From Roseovarius sp. SCSIO 43702 (GTDB lineage: Bacteria; Pseudomonadota; Alphaproteobacteria; Rhodobacterales; Rhodobacteraceae), in the NCBI RefSeq assembly GCF_019599045.1, contig NZ_CP080623.1:3432501-3496500 (forward strand): DNA of 64,000 nucleotides. Reading direction: 5' to 3'. The notes beneath the pieces were generated by a model that was not told the origin of the DNA, searched no databases, and worked only from the letters and a program-made list of their open reading frames with translations. Positions within the stretch are counted from its first letter, which is position 1, and each line of letters begins with the position of its first letter. Both the position numbers and the translations under genes were made by a program. This document shows, piece by piece, positions 17,735 through 27,500 of this stretch.

Positions 17735-18289
17735 ATGTCACACGAAACCGGACTCGAGAGGAAATTCTGCACCTTCGGAGACAGCCTCGGCGTCGCCGAG
17801 GGCACCAGGATCGAGGGATATGCCAGCTTCTTCGGCTGCGAGGACCAGGGCGGCGACATCGTCGAACCGGGGGCCTATGCCCGTTCGCTCAAGGCGCTCT
17901 TCGACAGTGGACGGCAGGTCAAGATGCTCTGGCAGCACGATCCGGCGCAACCCATCGGCGTCTGGGACGAGGTGCGCGAGGACGCGCGCGGGCTCTACGT
18001 CAAGGGGCGGCTTCTCGACAGCGTGGCCCGCGCCCGCGAGGCCGCGGCATTGATCGCCGCCAACGCCATCGACGGGCTCAGCATCGGCTATCGCACCGTC
18101 CGGGCGACGAAGAATGACAAGGGCCGCCGGCTCTTGAAGGAACTGGAGCTTTGGGAGGTGTCGCTCGTGACGTTCCCGATGCTTCCCAGTGCGCGGATCG
18201 GCGCCAAGGGCGATACGCTCGACGCCACGGACCTGCGTGAATTGGCGGCGGCCATCACGGACGCACGCCGCGAGTTGGCGCGAGACTAG
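17735..18289 (+). CDS. GTA prohead protease (g4)
   Basis: A 184-residue HK97-type (peptidase family S78) maturation protease. His68 (MLWQHDP) and Ser116 (GLSIGYR) match the catalytic pair of the family; the acidic third member is probably in the LKELELWEVSLVTFP strand. I chose the ATG at 17735 because AAAGGAG is upstream; the frame extends earlier but overlaps the previous gene. It would remove the N-terminal scaffold of the capsid protein. Confidence 0.9.
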   Translation: MSHETGLERKFCTFGDSLGVAEGTRIEGYASFFGCEDQGGDIVEPGAYARSLKALFDSGRQVKMLWQHDPAQPIGVWDEVREDARGLYVKGRLLDSVARAREAAALIAANAIDGLSIGYRTVRATKNDKGRRLLKELELWEVSLVTFPMLPSARIGAKGDTLDATDLRELAAAITDARRELARD

Positions 18290-18326
18290 CGCCAGGGACC
18301 ACCCCAGACAGCAACAGGAACAAGCG

Positions 18327-19508
18327 ATGAGCAAACCCGAGGGAACCTCTCGGACCGGAGAAGACGTGTCTCCGGTGGCCGAGGTGAAGTCCGCGATGGC
18401 GGGATTCATGACCGACTTGAAGGGCTTCCAGTCCGAAATCGAAACCAGACTTCAGCAGCAGGAACAGAAGATGACAATGATCGAACGCAAGACCTTCGCC
18501 CCCTCGCGCCCGGCCCTCGCCTCCTCGGCGGAAACGGAAGCGCCGCACCAGAAGGCGTTCAATGCCTATCTCCGTTCCGGAGACGACGACGCGCTGCGTG
18601 GCCTTCAGCTCGAGGGCAAGGCCATGTCGAGTTCGGTCGCCGCGGATGGCGGCTACCTCGTCGATCCCCAGACGGCGGCGACGATCAAGTCGACCCTGTC
18701 GTCCACCGCGTCGATCCGCGCGATCGCCAATGTGGTGAGCGTCGAGGCCACGTCCTTCGACGTGCTGATCGACCATACCGATGTCGGCCATGGCTGGGCC
18801 ACCGAAACCTCGACCGTCACCGAGACGGGCACGCCGTCGATTGACCGGATCACCATTCCCCTGCACGAGTTGAGCGCGCTCCCAAAGGCGTCGCAACGCC
18901 TGCTCGATGACAGCGCCTTCGACGTCGAGGGCTGGCTCGCGACCCGGATCGCGGACAAGTTCGCGCGCGCCGAAGCATCGGCCTTCATCGGCGGCGATGG
19001 CGTCGACAAGCCCACGGGTTTCCTCACCAAGACGGCGGTCGATGATGACGTCTGGACCTGGGGCAATCTCGGCTACGTGCCCACCGGCGCCGATGGCGAT
19101 TTCGGCGGCCCTGACGCCATCGTCGACCTGGTCTACGCGCTGGGCGCCGAGTATCGCGCCAACGCCACCTTCGTCATGAACTCGAAAACCGCCGGCGCGG
19201 TGCGCAAGATGAAGGATGCCGATGGCCGGTTCCTGTGGTCCGACGGCCTCGCGGCGGGCGAGCCCGCGCGCCTCATGGGCTACCGCGTCCTGATCGCCGA
19301 GGACATGCCCGACATCGCCAGCGGCGCGATGGCCATCGCCTTCGGCGACTTCTCGGCGGGCTACACCGTCGCCGAACGCCCCGACCTGCGCGTGTTGCGC
19401 GATCCGTTCAGCGCCAAGCCCCACGTCCTTTTCTATGCCACGAAACGCGTGGGCGGCGACGTGAGCGATTACGCGGCGATCAAGCTTCTGAAATTCGCCG
19501 CTTCCTGA
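18327..19508 (+). CDS. GTA major capsid protein (g5)
   Basis: A 393-residue HK97-fold capsid protein. Residues about 15-65 form a coiled-coil scaffold (delta domain) expected to be cleaved by g4; the conserved start of the mature fold is MSSSVAADGGYLVDPQTA (about 101). Downstream motifs include HELSALPKASQRLLDDSAFDVEGWL and the GDFSAGYTVAERPDLRVLRDPFSAKPHVLF E-loop/P-domain region. AGGAA precedes the ATG. A very stable UUCG-capped hairpin follows the gene, suitable for protecting the 3' end of this highly expressed message. Confidence 0.94.
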   Translation: MSKPEGTSRTGEDVSPVAEVKSAMAGFMTDLKGFQSEIETRLQQQEQKMTMIERKTFAPSRPALASSAETEAPHQKAFNAYLRSGDDDALRGLQLEGKAMSSSVAADGGYLVDPQTAATIKSTLSSTASIRAIANVVSVEATSFDVLIDHTDVGHGWATETSTVTETGTPSIDRITIPLHELSALPKASQRLLDDSAFDVEGWLATRIADKFARAEASAFIGGDGVDKPTGFLTKTAVDDDVWTWGNLGYVPTGADGDFGGPDAIVDLVYALGAEYRANATFVMNSKTAGAVRKMKDADGRFLWSDGLAAGEPARLMGYRVLIAEDMPDIASGAMAIAFGDFSAGYTVAERPDLRVLRDPFSAKPHVLFYATKRVGGDVSDYAAIKLLKFAAS

Positions 19509-19524
19509 GCGTAGGCGTCCCGGC

Positions 19525-19544
19525 GGTGGGGGTTCGCCCCCACC
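19525..19544 (+). promoter_or_regulatory. UUCG-tetraloop hairpin after the capsid gene
   Basis: GGTGGGGG and CCCCCACC pair into an 8-bp stem closed by a TTCG loop, 16 bases after the capsid stop. No T-run follows, so it looks more like an RNA-stabilising or processing element than a terminator. The next gene starts at 19636. Confidence 0.6.
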
Positions 19545-19635
19545 CAGGGCACGCATGCCGCGCACCCGCAGAGGAACGGCGCGGGCGACATGTGCCTAAA
19601 CCCCGGAAGGGTCCGGGAATTTTCGGAGTAGATCC

Positions 19636-20235
19636 ATGATTCTTATCGAAGAAACCGCTGTCCCGCAGGCCGCCCTGCCTGTCGAACAGTTCAAGGCGCA
19701 TCTTCGCCTTGGCACGGGGTTTTCGGACGACGATGTGCAGGACGCCGTGTTGGAGAGCTTTCTTCGAGCCGCGCTTGCGACGATCGAGGCACGGACCGGC
19801 AAGATCCTGATCGAGCGCGAGTTCTCGTGGGAGCTGACGCGCTGGCGCGGTGTCACGGAGCAGGCCCTGCCTGTTGCGCCCGTCGTCCTCGTCCTCGGTC
19901 TCGCCATACGCAACCGGATGGACGACGTGACGCTGATCGACCCGGCGAGCTACAGGCTCGTCCCGGATTCTCAGCGCCCGATGCTGCGCGCGATGGGGAC
20001 GAGCCTGCCCACCATTCCGCGTGGCGGCACCGCCGATATCCGCTTCATCGCGGGTTTCGGCGCCGACTGGGGCGCGCTTCCCGCCGACCTGGGGCAGGCC
20101 GTGCTGCTTCTGGCCGCACATTTCTACGAGAACCGCAGCGAAACGGCGATGGCCGAGGGCAATATCCCCTTCGGCGTCTCGAGCCTCATCGAGCGCTACC
20201 GCACCGTGCGCATCCTCGGCGGGAGGGGGCGCTGA
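19636..20235 (+). CDS. GTA head-tail connector adaptor (g6)
   Basis: A 199-residue protein of the phage gp6-like/phiE125 gp8 connector family (N-terminal VEQFKAHLRLGTGFSDDDVQDAVLESFLRAA). It forms the adaptor ring below the portal in GTA particles. GGAG lies nine bases before the ATG. The C-terminal helix (ERYRTVRI) probably docks the portal. The TGA stop overlaps the ATG of g7 by one base. Confidence 0.88.
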   Translation: MILIEETAVPQAALPVEQFKAHLRLGTGFSDDDVQDAVLESFLRAALATIEARTGKILIEREFSWELTRWRGVTEQALPVAPVVLVLGLAIRNRMDDVTLIDPASYRLVPDSQRPMLRAMGTSLPTIPRGGTADIRFIAGFGADWGALPADLGQAVLLLAAHFYENRSETAMAEGNIPFGVSSLIERYRTVRILGGRGR

Positions 20236-20573
20236 TGGCTCGGGTTCATCTCAATCGCCTCCTCACGCTCGAGTCGCCCCGCCGCGTCGCGGATGGCGCG
20301 GGCGGCTATGCCGAAACCTGGCAGGAGATCGGACAGCTCTGGGGCGATATCTCCGCCCGCACGGGCCGCGAGGCCGTCATCGGCGAGACCCCCCGCTCGA
20401 CCACCGGCTATCGCATCACGGTGCGGGCCGCCCCACACGGGGCCCCGTCCCGGCCGAGGCCGCATCAGCGCTTCCGCGACGGCGCGCGCCTCTACCGGAT
20501 CGAGGCAGTGACCGACCGCGATCCGCACGCGCGCTTTCTCACCTGCTATTGCGAAGAGGAGGTCGCGGTATGA
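20235..20573 (+). CDS. GTA head-closure/stopper protein (g7)
   Basis: A 112-residue SPP1 gp16-like head-closure protein (PF05521 type) with the family's start LNRLLTLESPRRVADGAGGYAETWQEIGQLWGDI and an OB-like beta core ending FLTCYCEEEVAV. It sits below the g6 ring as the head-to-tail stopper. It overlaps both neighbours (TGATG with g6, ATGA with g8), indicating coupled translation of the neck proteins. Confidence 0.85.
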   Translation: MARVHLNRLLTLESPRRVADGAGGYAETWQEIGQLWGDISARTGREAVIGETPRSTTGYRITVRAAPHGAPSRPRPHQRFRDGARLYRIEAVTDRDPHARFLTCYCEEEVAV

Positions 20574-20983
20574 GCTACGGCGTTTCATCGGCCCTGCAAT
20601 CGGCCATCTATACCCGCCTGACCAGCGACCCCGCCCTCGCGGCACTGGTCGGCACGGCGATCTACGACGCGCTGCCCGCGGGTGCCCTGCCGTCCCTCTA
20701 TGTCGCCCTCGGCCCCGAGGACGTGCGCCCCGCGCATGACAAGACGGGCGGCGGCGCGTGGCATCGGCTCAGGCTCTCGGTAGTGACCGACGGCGCGGGC
20801 TTCCAGGCGGCCAAGGAGGTCGCAGGCGCGATCAGCGACGCGCTCGCCGATGCGCCCCTGCCGCTCAGCCGGGGTCGTGTGGCGGCGATCAATTTCCACA
20901 GGGCGCGCGCACGCCGCGAAGGCAGCGGCGATATCCGCCGCATCGACCTCGTCTTTCGCGCGCGCACCGAAGACATTCACTGA
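20570..20983 (+). CDS. GTA tail terminator (g8), DUF3168
   Basis: A 137-residue DUF3168 family protein (SALQSAIYTRLTSDPALAALVGTAIYDALP...). In RcGTA this protein caps the tail tube and joins it to the head. It has an alpha/beta fold with the conserved RRIDLVFRARTED C-terminus. It starts within the stop codon of g7. The length matches the family. Confidence 0.88.
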   Translation: MSYGVSSALQSAIYTRLTSDPALAALVGTAIYDALPAGALPSLYVALGPEDVRPAHDKTGGGAWHRLRLSVVTDGAGFQAAKEVAGAISDALADAPLPLSRGRVAAINFHRARARREGSGDIRRIDLVFRARTEDIH

Positions 20984-21006
20984 CCCTCAAAATCGGAGTA
21001 ACACGC

Positions 21007-21420
21007 ATGGCTGTTCAAAATGGCAAGGACCTCTTGATCAAGGTCGACCTGACGGGCGACGGGAACTTTCAGTCCGTGGCCGGCCTTCGCGCCACCCGCA
21101 TCAGTTTCAACGCCGAAAGCGTCGACGTGACAAGCCTCGAGAGCCAGGGCGGCTGGCGCGAGCTTCTGTCGGGCGCCGGCGTCAAATCGGCCTCGATCAG
21201 CGGCTCGGGCATCTTCCGCGACGAAGGCTCGGACGAGCGCGTGCGCCAGATCTTCTTTGACGGAGAAACGCCCGATTTCCAGGTCATCATCCCCGATTTC
21301 GGCATCGTCGAGGGCGCCTTCCAGGTCGCCTCGATCGAATATGCCGGCACCCATGACGGCGAGGCGACCTACGAGCTTTCGCTCGCCTCCGCCGGGCAAC
21401 TCACCTTCACGGCGGCCTGA
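21007..21420 (+). CDS. GTA major tail tube protein (g9)
   Basis: A 137-residue TP901-1/GTA-type major tail protein (MAVQNGKDLLIKVDLTGDGNFQSVAGLRATRISFNAESVDVTS). Its beta-sandwich forms the stacked hexameric rings of the short tail. It ends with YELSLASAGQLTFTAA, typical of the family. A GGAGTAA sequence precedes the ATG by about six bases. The frame extends upstream through g8, but that extension is not coding. Confidence 0.92.
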   Translation: MAVQNGKDLLIKVDLTGDGNFQSVAGLRATRISFNAESVDVTSLESQGGWRELLSGAGVKSASISGSGIFRDEGSDERVRQIFFDGETPDFQVIIPDFGIVEGAFQVASIEYAGTHDGEATYELSLASAGQLTFTAA

Positions 21421-21423
21421 CCG

Positions 21424-21744
21424 ATGGCGAATCCCTGGGCTGGCGAAGCCACACTCGTCATCGACGGCAAGCGTCACGTTCTCAAGCTGACCCTCGGAGC
21501 CCTGGCCGAGCTCGAGGCGACGCTCTCGTCCGGCTCGCTCGTGGACCTGGTCGAGCGGTTCGAACGCGCCGAGTTCTCGACCCGTGACGTCCTCGCGCTC
21601 ATCGTCGCCGGCCTGCGCGGCGGGGGGTGGAACGGGCGGGCCGACGATCTCTTCACCGCCGAGATCGAGGGCGGCCCGGTCATGGCCGCGCGCGTCGCGG
21701 CCACCCTTCTTGCCCGCGCCTTCACCCTGCCGGAGGGCCCATGA
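21424..21744 (+). CDS. GTA tail assembly chaperone-like protein (g10)
   Basis: A 106-residue GTA-gp10 family (PF11836-type) protein starting GEATLVIDGKRHVLKLTLGALAELEATLSSGSLVDLVERF. It has the size and position of tail assembly chaperones that sit between the tube and tape-measure genes. It starts three bases after the g9 stop and overlaps g10.1 by 4 bases. No programmed frameshift is needed because g10.1 has its own ATG. Confidence 0.85.
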   Translation: MANPWAGEATLVIDGKRHVLKLTLGALAELEATLSSGSLVDLVERFERAEFSTRDVLALIVAGLRGGGWNGRADDLFTAEIEGGPVMAARVAATLLARAFTLPEGP

Positions 21745-21941
21745 CCCCGCTCGACTGGGCTGGCCTCATGCGCGCCGGGCACATCCGGCTCGGCCTGCAA
21801 CCGGCCGAATTCTGGGCGCTTACCCCGGCGGAACTCTCGCTGATGCTGGGTCATGGCGGGCCCGCACCGATGGCAAGCGACCGGCTCAGGGAGCTCATGG
21901 ACGCCTACCCCGATCAAACCGAAAGGTCCGAAAATGGATGA
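21741..21941 (+). CDS. GTA g10.1, small TAC_6-like phage protein
   Basis: A 66-residue protein (DWAGLMRAGHIRLGLQPAEFWALTPAELSLMLG) of the rcc01693/phage TIGR02216 type. Its position just before the tape measure and the Trp-rich helix suggest a second tail assembly chaperone subunit. It is coupled to g10 by ATGA and to g11 by an 8-base overlap. It is short but strongly supported by synteny. Confidence 0.82.
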   Translation: MTPLDWAGLMRAGHIRLGLQPAEFWALTPAELSLMLGHGGPAPMASDRLRELMDAYPDQTERSENG

Positions 21942-22596
21942 CTTGGAAAGACTGGACGATCTGGAGGCCCAGATCGACCTTCTCGAAAACACGTTCGGCG
22001 GCGCCGCCGACATGGCATCGGCCTTCAGCAACGAGATGGCGCGCGTGCGCGGCGCCTTCGCGCGCACGGGTCAGGACGTCGCCACGCTCGAACGCGGGAT
22101 GAGCACCGGCCTGCGCCGCGCGATCAAGGGCGCGGTGGTCGACGGAGACAGCCTCTCGACCTCGCTGCGTTCGCTTGCCAACACGATGATCAACACCGCC
22201 TTCAACGCCGCCGTGAAACCCGTCACCGACCATGTCGGCGGCCTGCTGGCCAAGGGCGTCGGCAACCTCGTGGGCGGCCTCTTCAAGTTCGAACAGGGCG
22301 GCAGCTTCGCCCAGGGCCGCGTCATGCCCTTCGCGAATGGTGGCATCGTCAACGGGCCTGTCACCTTCCCGATGCGCCGCGGCACCGGCCTCATGGGCGA
22401 GGCGGGGCCCGAGGCGATCATGCCGCTTGCCCGCGGCCCGGACGGCAAGCTCGGGGTGCGCAGCGCAGCAGGCGCGGCGCCGGTCAACGTGGTGATGAAC
22501 ATCTCCACCCCCGACGCCGGCAGCTTCCGCCGCAGCCAGGGCCAGATCGCCGCACAGCTCGGTCGCGCCATCGGGCGCGGACAACGCAACCGCTAG
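21934..22596 (+). CDS. GTA tape measure protein (g11)
   Basis: A 220-residue tail length ruler, very short compared with siphophage tape measures but the normal size for GTAs with stubby tails. It begins with an acidic helix (MDDLERLDDLEAQIDLLENTFGG) and contains TM-like/Gly-rich segments (VGGLLAKGVGNLVGGLF) that may insert into the recipient membrane. The Gly-rich region MPFANGGIVNGPVTFPMRRGTGLMGEAGPEAIMPL is characteristic of the C-terminal part of lambdoid and GTA tape measures. Confidence 0.88.
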   Translation: MDDLERLDDLEAQIDLLENTFGGAADMASAFSNEMARVRGAFARTGQDVATLERGMSTGLRRAIKGAVVDGDSLSTSLRSLANTMINTAFNAAVKPVTDHVGGLLAKGVGNLVGGLFKFEQGGSFAQGRVMPFANGGIVNGPVTFPMRRGTGLMGEAGPEAIMPLARGPDGKLGVRSAAGAAPVNVVMNISTPDAGSFRRSQGQIAAQLGRAIGRGQRNR

Positions 22597-22614
22597 GACA
22601 GGAGGGACAGATCC

Positions 22615-23247
22615 ATGAGCTTTCACGAGATCCGCTTTCCCGCCAATCTGAGCTTCGGCTCGGTCGGCGGACCGGAACGCCACACAGACGTGGTGACGCT
22701 GGCCAACGGCTACGAGGAGCGCAACACGCCCTGGGCACATTCGCGCCGCCGTTACGACGCGGGCATCGCCATGCGCGGCCTCGACGATATCGAGACGCTC
22801 ATCGCCTTCTTCGAGGCGCGGCAGGGGCAGATCCACGGCTTCCGCTGGAAGGACTGGTCCGACTACAAGTCCGGCCCCGCGCTGGCCGAGCCCGATTACC
22901 GCGACCAGATCATCGCCATCGGCGATGACGTCACCGCGTCGTTCCAACTGGCCAAGACCTACCGCTCGGGCGATCACAGCTATCGCCGCCCGATCACCAA
23001 GCCGGTCATCGGCACGGTCAGGCTCGGCCTGTCGGGCGACGAGCAACAGGAAGGCGTCCATTTCGAGGTCGACACGACCACCGGCATCGTGACCTTCGCG
23101 CACCCGCCCAATGCCGGGCTTCAGATCACGGCGGGCTTCGAGTTCGACGTCCCGGTCCGCTTCGACACCGACCGCATCCAGACCAGCGTGGCGAGTTTCC
23201 AGGCGGGCGACGTGCCCAATGTTCCTGTGGTGGAGGTGCGGGTATGA
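22615..23247 (+). CDS. GTA distal tail protein (g12), DUF2460
   Basis: A 210-residue DUF2460 protein (MSFHEIRFPANLSFGSVGGPERHTDVVTLANGYEERNTPW). It forms the hexameric ring at the tail tip that connects tube and baseplate hub. It has a strong GGAGGG ribosome-binding site. It contains the conserved GQIHGFRWKDWSDYKSG. It is coupled to g13 by ATGA. Confidence 0.92.
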   Translation: MSFHEIRFPANLSFGSVGGPERHTDVVTLANGYEERNTPWAHSRRRYDAGIAMRGLDDIETLIAFFEARQGQIHGFRWKDWSDYKSGPALAEPDYRDQIIAIGDDVTASFQLAKTYRSGDHSYRRPITKPVIGTVRLGLSGDEQQEGVHFEVDTTTGIVTFAHPPNAGLQITAGFEFDVPVRFDTDRIQTSVASFQAGDVPNVPVVEVRV

Positions 23248-24134
23248 CCGGGATGAACCCCGACCTAGCCGCGCATCTGGAGGGTGGCATCACCACCACC
23301 TGTCGCTGTTGGTCGCTTACGCGGCACGATGGCGTGGTGATGGGCTTCACCGATCACGATGGTGCGCTCGCCTTCGACGGCATCACCTTCCGGGCCGATA
23401 CCGGCCTCAGCGCGCTCGCCCTGCAACAATCCACCGGTCTGTCGGTCGACAACACCGACGCGCTCGGCGCGCTTTGCGATGCGGCGATCCGCGAGGACGA
23501 CATCGAGGCGGGGCGCTTCGACGGGGCCGAGGTCCGCGCATGGCTCGTCAACTGGGCCGACGTGACGCAGCGCCATCTTCAGTTCCGAGGCACCATCGGC
23601 GAGCTGCGCCGCGCCGGCGGCGCGTTCGAGGCCGAGCTGCGCGGGCTGACCGACACGCTCAACCGTCCGCTGGGCCGCGTCTACCAGAAGCCGTGCTCGG
23701 CCGTCCTGGGCGACACCGCATGCCGCGTCATCCTTGACGCGCCCGGCTACAGCGCCGAGGTTGCGGTCCTCTCGGTCGAGGAGCGGCGCGTCTTCACCTT
23801 CCCACCCCTCCCGGGGTTCGAGGGCGGATGGTTTCAGCACGGCCGCCTTTCGGTCGCAACAGGCAATGCGCAGGGCCTGGCCGGTGCCGTCAAGCACGAC
23901 AGCGGCGATGCGGATGCCCGCGTGATCGAGCTTTGGCACCCGCTGCGCGCGGCGATCGACGCGGGCGATCAGGTGATCCTGCGCGCCGGATGCGACAAGC
24001 GCGCGACCACCTGCCGGGCAAAATTCGACAACCTGCTCAACTTCCAGGGCTTCCCGGACATCCCCGGCGACGACTGGACACTGACCGACCCGTCGAAGGC
24101 GGGCGATCTGTCCGGGGGGAGCCGCCGCAGATGA
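23244..24134 (+). CDS. GTA baseplate hub protein (g13), DUF2163, with four-cysteine cluster site
   Basis: A 296-residue DUF2163 protein that forms the trimeric hub at the tail tip. Cys151, Cys160, Cys250 and Cys257 (KPCSAVLGDTAC and AGCDKRATTC) form the four-cysteine set that binds an iron-sulfur cluster in the R. capsulatus GTA hub structure. Its role may be stability or sensing during penetration. The ATGA overlaps on both sides tie its translation to g12 and g14. Confidence 0.92.
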   Translation: MTGMNPDLAAHLEGGITTTCRCWSLTRHDGVVMGFTDHDGALAFDGITFRADTGLSALALQQSTGLSVDNTDALGALCDAAIREDDIEAGRFDGAEVRAWLVNWADVTQRHLQFRGTIGELRRAGGAFEAELRGLTDTLNRPLGRVYQKPCSAVLGDTACRVILDAPGYSAEVAVLSVEERRVFTFPPLPGFEGGWFQHGRLSVATGNAQGLAGAVKHDSGDADARVIELWHPLRAAIDAGDQVILRAGCDKRATTCRAKFDNLLNFQGFPDIPGDDWTLTDPSKAGDLSGGSRRR

Positions 24135-24577
24135 CCGACCGAAACGCACGTATCGTTGCCGCCGCGCGCGGCTGGATCGGCACGCCCTATCGCCACCAGG
24201 CGGCCACGAAAGGCGCCGGGACCGACTGTCTCGGCCTCCTCCGTGGCGTCTGGCGCGAAGTGCTGGGAACCGAGCCCGAACACCCGCCCGCCTATTCGAT
24301 GGACTGGTCCGAGCCCTCGCGCTGCGAGGTGCTATGGGCCGCGGCCGAACGGCATCTCGTGCCCAAGCCGCTCGACCGCGAAGCGCCGGGCGATGTCCTG
24401 CTCTTCCGCATGCGCGACGGCTCGGTCGCCAAACATCTCGGCATCGCGGCGCGTATCGGCGCCGAGGCCAGCTTCATTCATGCCTATTCCGGCCATGCCG
24501 TCGTCGAAAGCCCGCTCAGCGCGCCCTGGCGCCGACGCATCGTGGCCCGGTTCTCATTCCCGCAGGAGGTGCTCTGA
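24131..24577 (+). CDS. GTA tail peptidase (g14), NlpC/P60
   Basis: A 148-residue NlpC/P60 cysteine peptidase expected to cut peptidoglycan crosslinks of the recipient wall. Cys33 lies in GAGTDCLGLLRGVW and the catalytic His102 in VAKHLGIA, with GDVLLFRM before it as in the family. It starts in the g13 stop (ATGA), and its TGA shares an A with the ATG of g15. Confidence 0.92.
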   Translation: MTDRNARIVAAARGWIGTPYRHQAATKGAGTDCLGLLRGVWREVLGTEPEHPPAYSMDWSEPSRCEVLWAAAERHLVPKPLDREAPGDVLLFRMRDGSVAKHLGIAARIGAEASFIHAYSGHAVVESPLSAPWRRRIVARFSFPQEVL

Positions 24578-27500
24578 TGGCGACAATCGTTCTTTCGGCA
24601 GTCGGGGCCGCGGTCGGCGGCTCGGTCGGCGGCTCCGTCCTCGGGCTCTCGGCGGCGGCCATCGGCCGTTTCGCGGGCGGCGTGATCGGCCGCTCCATCG
24701 ACCAGCGTCTCCTGGGTCAGGGCTCCGAAGTGGTCGAGACGGGCCGCGCCAACCGTCTCCGCCTCACCGGCGCGGGCGAAGGCGACGCCATCGCGCAGGT
24801 CCACGGGCGCATGCGCGTCGCGGGGCAGGTGATCTGGGCCAGCGAGTTCCTCCAGGACGTCACCGTCACAGGCGGCAGCGGCGGCGGCAAGGGGCGGCCC
24901 CGTCCTCCCCGCCCCACCACGCGCAGCTACAGCTACTCGGTAAGCCTCGCCATCGCGCTCTGCGAGGGCGAGATCACGCATCTTGGCCGCATCTGGGCCG
25001 ACGGCACCGAGATCGCGCCCGACAGCCTCACCCTGCGGCTCTACAAGGGAACGCGCGACCAGCTTCCCGATCCGCGCATCGAGGCGATCGAGGGCGCGGG
25101 CACCGTGCCGGCATATCGCGGGACGGCCTACGTCGTGATCGAGGATCTCGATCTCGGCACCTACGGCAATCGCGTGCCGCAATTCACCTTCGAGGTCACG
25201 CGCCCCGCCCAGCCCGACGCGACCGGCGCCACCGCCGACCCGGCCCACGCGATCAGCGCGGTGGCCCTCCTGCCCGGAAGCGGGGAATATGCGCTGGCCA
25301 CCTCGCCCGTCACGATGAATTTCGGCCCCGGTTCCTCGGGCCTCGCCAATGTCAACACACCCGCCGCCAAGGCCGATTTCGCCGTCGCGCTCGATGCGCT
25401 CACGGGCGAGATGCCCAATTGCCGCGCAACCTCCCTCATCGTGAGCTGGTTCGGAGACGACCTGCGATGCGACCACTGCACCATCCGGCCCAAGGTCGAG
25501 CAGAAGCTGCACGAGGCGTCCAACATGCCCTGGCAGGTGGCCGGCCTCACCCGCGGCACGGCCGCGCACGTGCCCGAGGATGCCGACGGGGCCGTGGTCT
25601 ACGGGGGCACGCCCACGGATGCCGCGGTGATCGAGGCCATTCAGGCGCTTCGCGACGCGGGGCAGGAGGTGATGTTCTACCCCTTCATCCTGATGGACCA
25701 GCTGGCCGGAAACGCGCTTCCCGACCCCTACGAGCCTGATGCCACGCAACCCGCGCTGCCCTGGCGCGGGCGCATCACCCTGCCCGTCGCCCCCACCCGC
25801 GACGGCACGAGCGACGGCACTGCGACCGCCGAGGCCGAGGTGGCCGCGTTCTTCGGAACCGCGTCTGCCTCCGACTTCTCGATCGACGCCCACGCGGCCT
25901 CCGCGCCAGCCACGGCCACCGGGATCGGCGCCCTGCTCCGCTACAGCGGCCCCGTCAAGCGCAGCCCGGTGCGCTATTCCGGCCCCGACGAATGGAGCTA
26001 CCGCCGCTTCGTCCTCCACAATGCCGCGCTCTGCGCCGCCGCGGGCGGGGTCGAAAGCTTCTGCATCGGCTCCGAGATGCGCGGCCTCACGACGATCCGC
26101 GGCGCGGATCACAGCTTCCCGGCGGTGGCGCAGCTCATCGCACTCGCCGCCGAAGTGCGCGCGCTTCTGGGACCTGACGTCAAGATCAGCTATGCCGCCG
26201 ACTGGTCCGAATATTTCGGATTTCAGCCGCGGGACGGATCGGGCAACCGCTATTTCCATCTCGATCCGCTCTGGGCCGATCCGAATATCGACTTCATCGG
26301 CATCGACAACTACATGCCGCTTTCGGACTGGCGCGACGGGATCGACCACGCCGACGCGGGATACGGCTCGATCTACGATCTTGGCTATCTCAAGTCGAAT
26401 ATCGAGGGGGGCGAGGGCTATGACTGGTTCTACCACTCCGCCGAGGCCCGCGCGGCCCAGATCAGGACGCCCATCACCGACGAGGCCGAATCCGAACCCT
26501 GGGTGTGGCGCTACAAGGACATCCGCAACTGGTGGGCCAACGGGCACCATGACCGCATCGACGGCGTCCGGCTCGAAACGCCGACCCCCTGGGTGCCCAT
26601 GTCGAAACCCGTCCGCTTCACCGAGTTCGGCTGCGCGGCCATCGACAAGGGCACGAACCAGCCCAACAAGTTCCTCGACCCCAAATCCTCGGAATCCTCG
26701 CTGCCACACCATTCCTCGGGGCGGCGCGACGACCTGATGCAGATGCAATATCTGCGGGCGGTGATCGACTACTGGCGCGATCCGTCCAACAATCCCGTCT
26801 CGCCCGAATACGACGGGCGCATGATCGACATGGACCACGCCTATGTCTGGGCGTGGGACGCGCGACCTTTCCCGGCCTTTCCGAACAACCGCGCGCTCTG
26901 GGCCGACGGGGCGAACTACGCGCGCGGCCACTGGATCACCGGGCGCATCTCGGGCCGCACGCTCGCCTCGGTCGTGGACGAGATCGCGACACGCTCGGGC
27001 CTGCGGCATCACCACGTCTCGAAGCTGCACGGCTTCGTGCGCGGCTATTCCGTCGAACAGGTAGGCGCGGCGCGCGCCGCGCTTCAGCCACTCATGCTGC
27101 GCTACGGCTTCGACGCGGTCGAGCGCGACGGCACCCTGACCTTCCGCACGCGCGACGGCATCGCCGACGCGGTGATCGACGCCGACACCCTCGTGCGCGA
27201 TCCGCAATCCGGGGAGACGGTCGAGGAAACCCGCGCCAGCGCGGCCGAGATCGCGGGCCGCGTCCGCCTCCGCTTCGTCGAGGCCGATGCCGACTACGAG
27301 GTGATCGCCGAAGAGGCGATCCTTCCCGACGACGCCACCCACGCGGTCTCGACCTCCGAGATGCCACTCGCCATGACCCGCGCCGAGGGCCGCGCCACCG
27401 TCGAGCGCTGGCTCTCCGAAGCGCGTGTCGCCACCGACACCCTGCGCCTGACCCTGCCCCCCTCGGCGGCGACCCTTGGCGCGGGGGACGTGATCGCGCT

